Origin: Desulfobacteraceae bacterium 4572_89
GTDB lineage: Bacteria > Desulfobacterota > Desulfobacteria > Desulfobacterales > Desulfobacteraceae
Reading direction: 5' to 3'
DNA length: 23,427 bases
Assembly: GCA_002085465.1 (NCBI GenBank)
Contig: NBML01000009.1
Location: 1 to 23,427 of the forward strand
How positions within the stretch are numbered: the stretch's first letter is position 1; each line of letters opens with the position of its first letter. The notes below the pieces were generated by a model, which saw only the letters and a list, made by a program, of their open reading frames with translations, was not told the origin of the DNA and did no database searches. Positions 22,358 to 23,427 of the stretch are shown in pieces. Position numbers and translations under genes: made by a program.

Positions 22358-22879
22358 ATTTATATTCCCATGGCAGCAATTCTGGGGGTGACCTTCTTTG
22401 TTTTTCAATGCCAGGCATTTGAACTCAAATCCAGATATGCCACAATCACCTACAATGACCATGCCGATCTGAGAAGATTCAACAAAGAATTATACATGGG
22501 GCGTTTAAAATCAATGGTCAAGCGCCAGGGCGCAGATACCATTGAGGATGAAGTTGTGGCAAAAATCAACGTTATTGTTGAAAAAAGCATGGTGGTATTG
22601 GATATGTACCCGCCACGCCTTACTTTTTCCATTGTCATCCTTCCGGATGAAGATACCGTCCAAAGGGATTTCAGGCGCCTTTACAATATTAATGTGGATT
22701 ATATTGCATTTTATTCCCCCCACAGAAACAGGGTGTTTTATTCAGCCGATAATGCCCGTTTGCGGGTGGTGACCCATGAAATTGGACATGTGGTGGTGGA
22801 AAATTATTTTAAAATCTCCCCTCCCCAGCGCATCCATGAAGTCCTGGCCCAATATGCTGAAAAGCATATCAATGATTAG
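22346..22879 (+). CDS. Secreted HExxH metallopeptidase-like protein
   Basis: 177 residues. A signal peptide is clear (hydrophobic MAAILGVTFFVF, likely cut after QCQA, residue 24). The zinc-binding HExxH motif is in VTHEIGHVVVE (H144, E145, H148), and a glutamate 17 residues on (IHEVLAQYAEKH, E165) could be the third ligand, as in gluzincin peptidases. The protein is short and stops soon after this. The stretch VYPPRLTFSIVILPDEDTV-like (LTFSIVILP) before it is a typical core strand of such proteins. AGGA lies 10 bases before the ATG. It follows the HAMP gene by 12 bases. Peptidase activity is inferred; it acts in the periplasm or outside the cell. Confidence 0.82.
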   Translation: MNRIIYIPMAAILGVTFFVFQCQAFELKSRYATITYNDHADLRRFNKELYMGRLKSMVKRQGADTIEDEVVAKINVIVEKSMVVLDMYPPRLTFSIVILPDEDTVQRDFRRLYNINVDYIAFYSPHRNRVFYSADNARLRVVTHEIGHVVVENYFKISPPQRIHEVLAQYAEKHIND

Positions 22880-22895
22880 ACCCTATCCGGTATAC

Positions 22896-23427
22896 CTATT
22901 GATTAATATTCTGGATTCTCTTCAGGGCTTTCTGGTTTTCAGGGTCCACATAAAGGGCCTGCTCATATTTTTCCTCTGCCTTGTATAAAATGCCCTGTCG
23001 TTTATAAAGGTCTCCCAGGGTAATTTTTATGCCCGGATTCATGGGCAGGGCTTTTTCTGCCCTGTTCATCACTTCCATTGCATTTTTTATATTATTCTGC
23101 CGAAAAAAGAATTGATAAATTTTATAAAACTGCCAGGCCTTTATATCTTTCTGCTTTTCGATCAAATCCAGGGCGGCCAGATACCTCTGGGCAGCTTCTT
23201 CTCTTTTCCCGGTGGTATATAAGAACTCGCTGAAGGCAAAAACCGGTCCTGGCAGATCAGGAATTGCCATTGCCATTTCTTCATAATTCAGGCCTGATAA
23301 AATCATTGAAGTCAAAACCTTGTCAGCGTATTTTTCATCCAGTTCAAGGGTTTGTTTCATATACTCAATTGCCTTTTCTTTTTTCCCCTTTGATAAAAGC
23401 CAAGTCGCATATTGAAAGGAATATTCA
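22896..23427 (-). CDS. TPR-repeat protein, 5' end beyond the window
   Basis: The frame is open to the right edge, where it reads YSFQYATWLLSKGKKEKAIEYMKQTLELDE, so the ATG at 23360 is internal. Tetratricopeptide repeats are clear: FAFSEFLYTTGKREEAAQRYLAAL, FRQNNIKNAMEVMNRAEKALPMNP, and LGDLYKRQGILYKAEEKYEQALYVDPEN. At least four repeats are visible, ending just before the stop. TPRs bind other proteins; no partner is indicated. It converges on the metallopeptidase-like gene with 16 bases between stops. Confidence 0.85.
   Translation of the reverse strand, partial: EYSFQYATWLLSKGKKEKAIEYMKQTLELDEKYADKVLTSMILSGLNYEEMAMAIPDLPGPVFAFSEFLYTTGKREEAAQRYLAALDLIEKQKDIKAWQFYKIYQFFFRQNNIKNAMEVMNRAEKALPMNPGIKITLGDLYKRQGILYKAEEKYEQALYVDPENQKALKRIQNINQ

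Overview
The window reads as a chromosome segment of an anaerobic deltaproteobacterium, most likely a Desulfobacterales-type sulfate reducer. This rests on gene content: a DUF6178 protein, a DUF3786 remnant, an alkyl-DHAP-synthase-like ether-lipid enzyme, a proteobacterial sucrose synthesis/phosphorolysis pair, and an MglA/Roadblock polarity cluster. It is inference, because no rRNA or other phylogenetic marker is present. Coding density is high. No tRNA, rRNA, CRISPR array, insertion sequence or phage gene was found. No gene-free gap exceeds 300 bases; the longest is 7594-7816.

Region 1 (1-3567, +) is sucrose metabolism. The left edge cuts into the C-terminal end of a PfkB-type sugar kinase that is fused in frame to a sucrose-phosphate synthase whose first strand is missing. 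The synthase's C-terminal phosphatase-like domain has lost its middle, and its natural tail survives out of frame at about 2048-2116. An intact sucrose phosphorylase follows. Kinase, synthase and phosphorylase together would build sucrose and recycle it to hexose phosphates.

Region 2 (3574-7593, -) holds a large protein with a LOG-like Rossmann domain and an alkylglycerone-phosphate-synthase-like FAD enzyme. The latter's leader has a candidate promoter and three TGAATTTG repeats at exact 14-base spacing. A NUDT19-like Nudix hydrolase (7817-8716, +) diverges from it under a strong sigma70-type promoter. A damaged DUF3786 gene (8601-9138, -) overlaps the Nudix 3' end.

Region 3 (9265-17998, +) is a long, tightly spaced run: rdgB, a nitroreductase, a B12-binding radical SAM/TPR protein and DUF6178, then a signalling module. 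The module contains a Roadblock protein, an MglA-type GTPase with a TTG start, a 564-residue protein with an internal duplication and repeated short acidic motifs, a zinc-ribbon plus Roadblock-like protein, a third Roadblock-like protein and a small membrane protein. A PATAN (DUF4388) protein converges on it (18010-19239, -). This module is the best candidate for an undescribed polarity or type IV pilus control system.

Region 4 (19390-23427) is mainly cell envelope: a short leader ORF coupled to a secreted trypsin-like protease, a HAD-like hydrolase, a SurA-N-like anchored chaperone, a two-TM HAMP protein and a secreted HExxH metallopeptidase-like protein, with a TPR protein entering from the right edge on the minus strand. 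Three starts (MglA, the protease leader and the metallopeptidase) carry hairpins over or beside the ribosome binding site or start codon. Two loci (the sucrose synthase and DUF3786) show internal losses that suggest real gene decay or assembly error.
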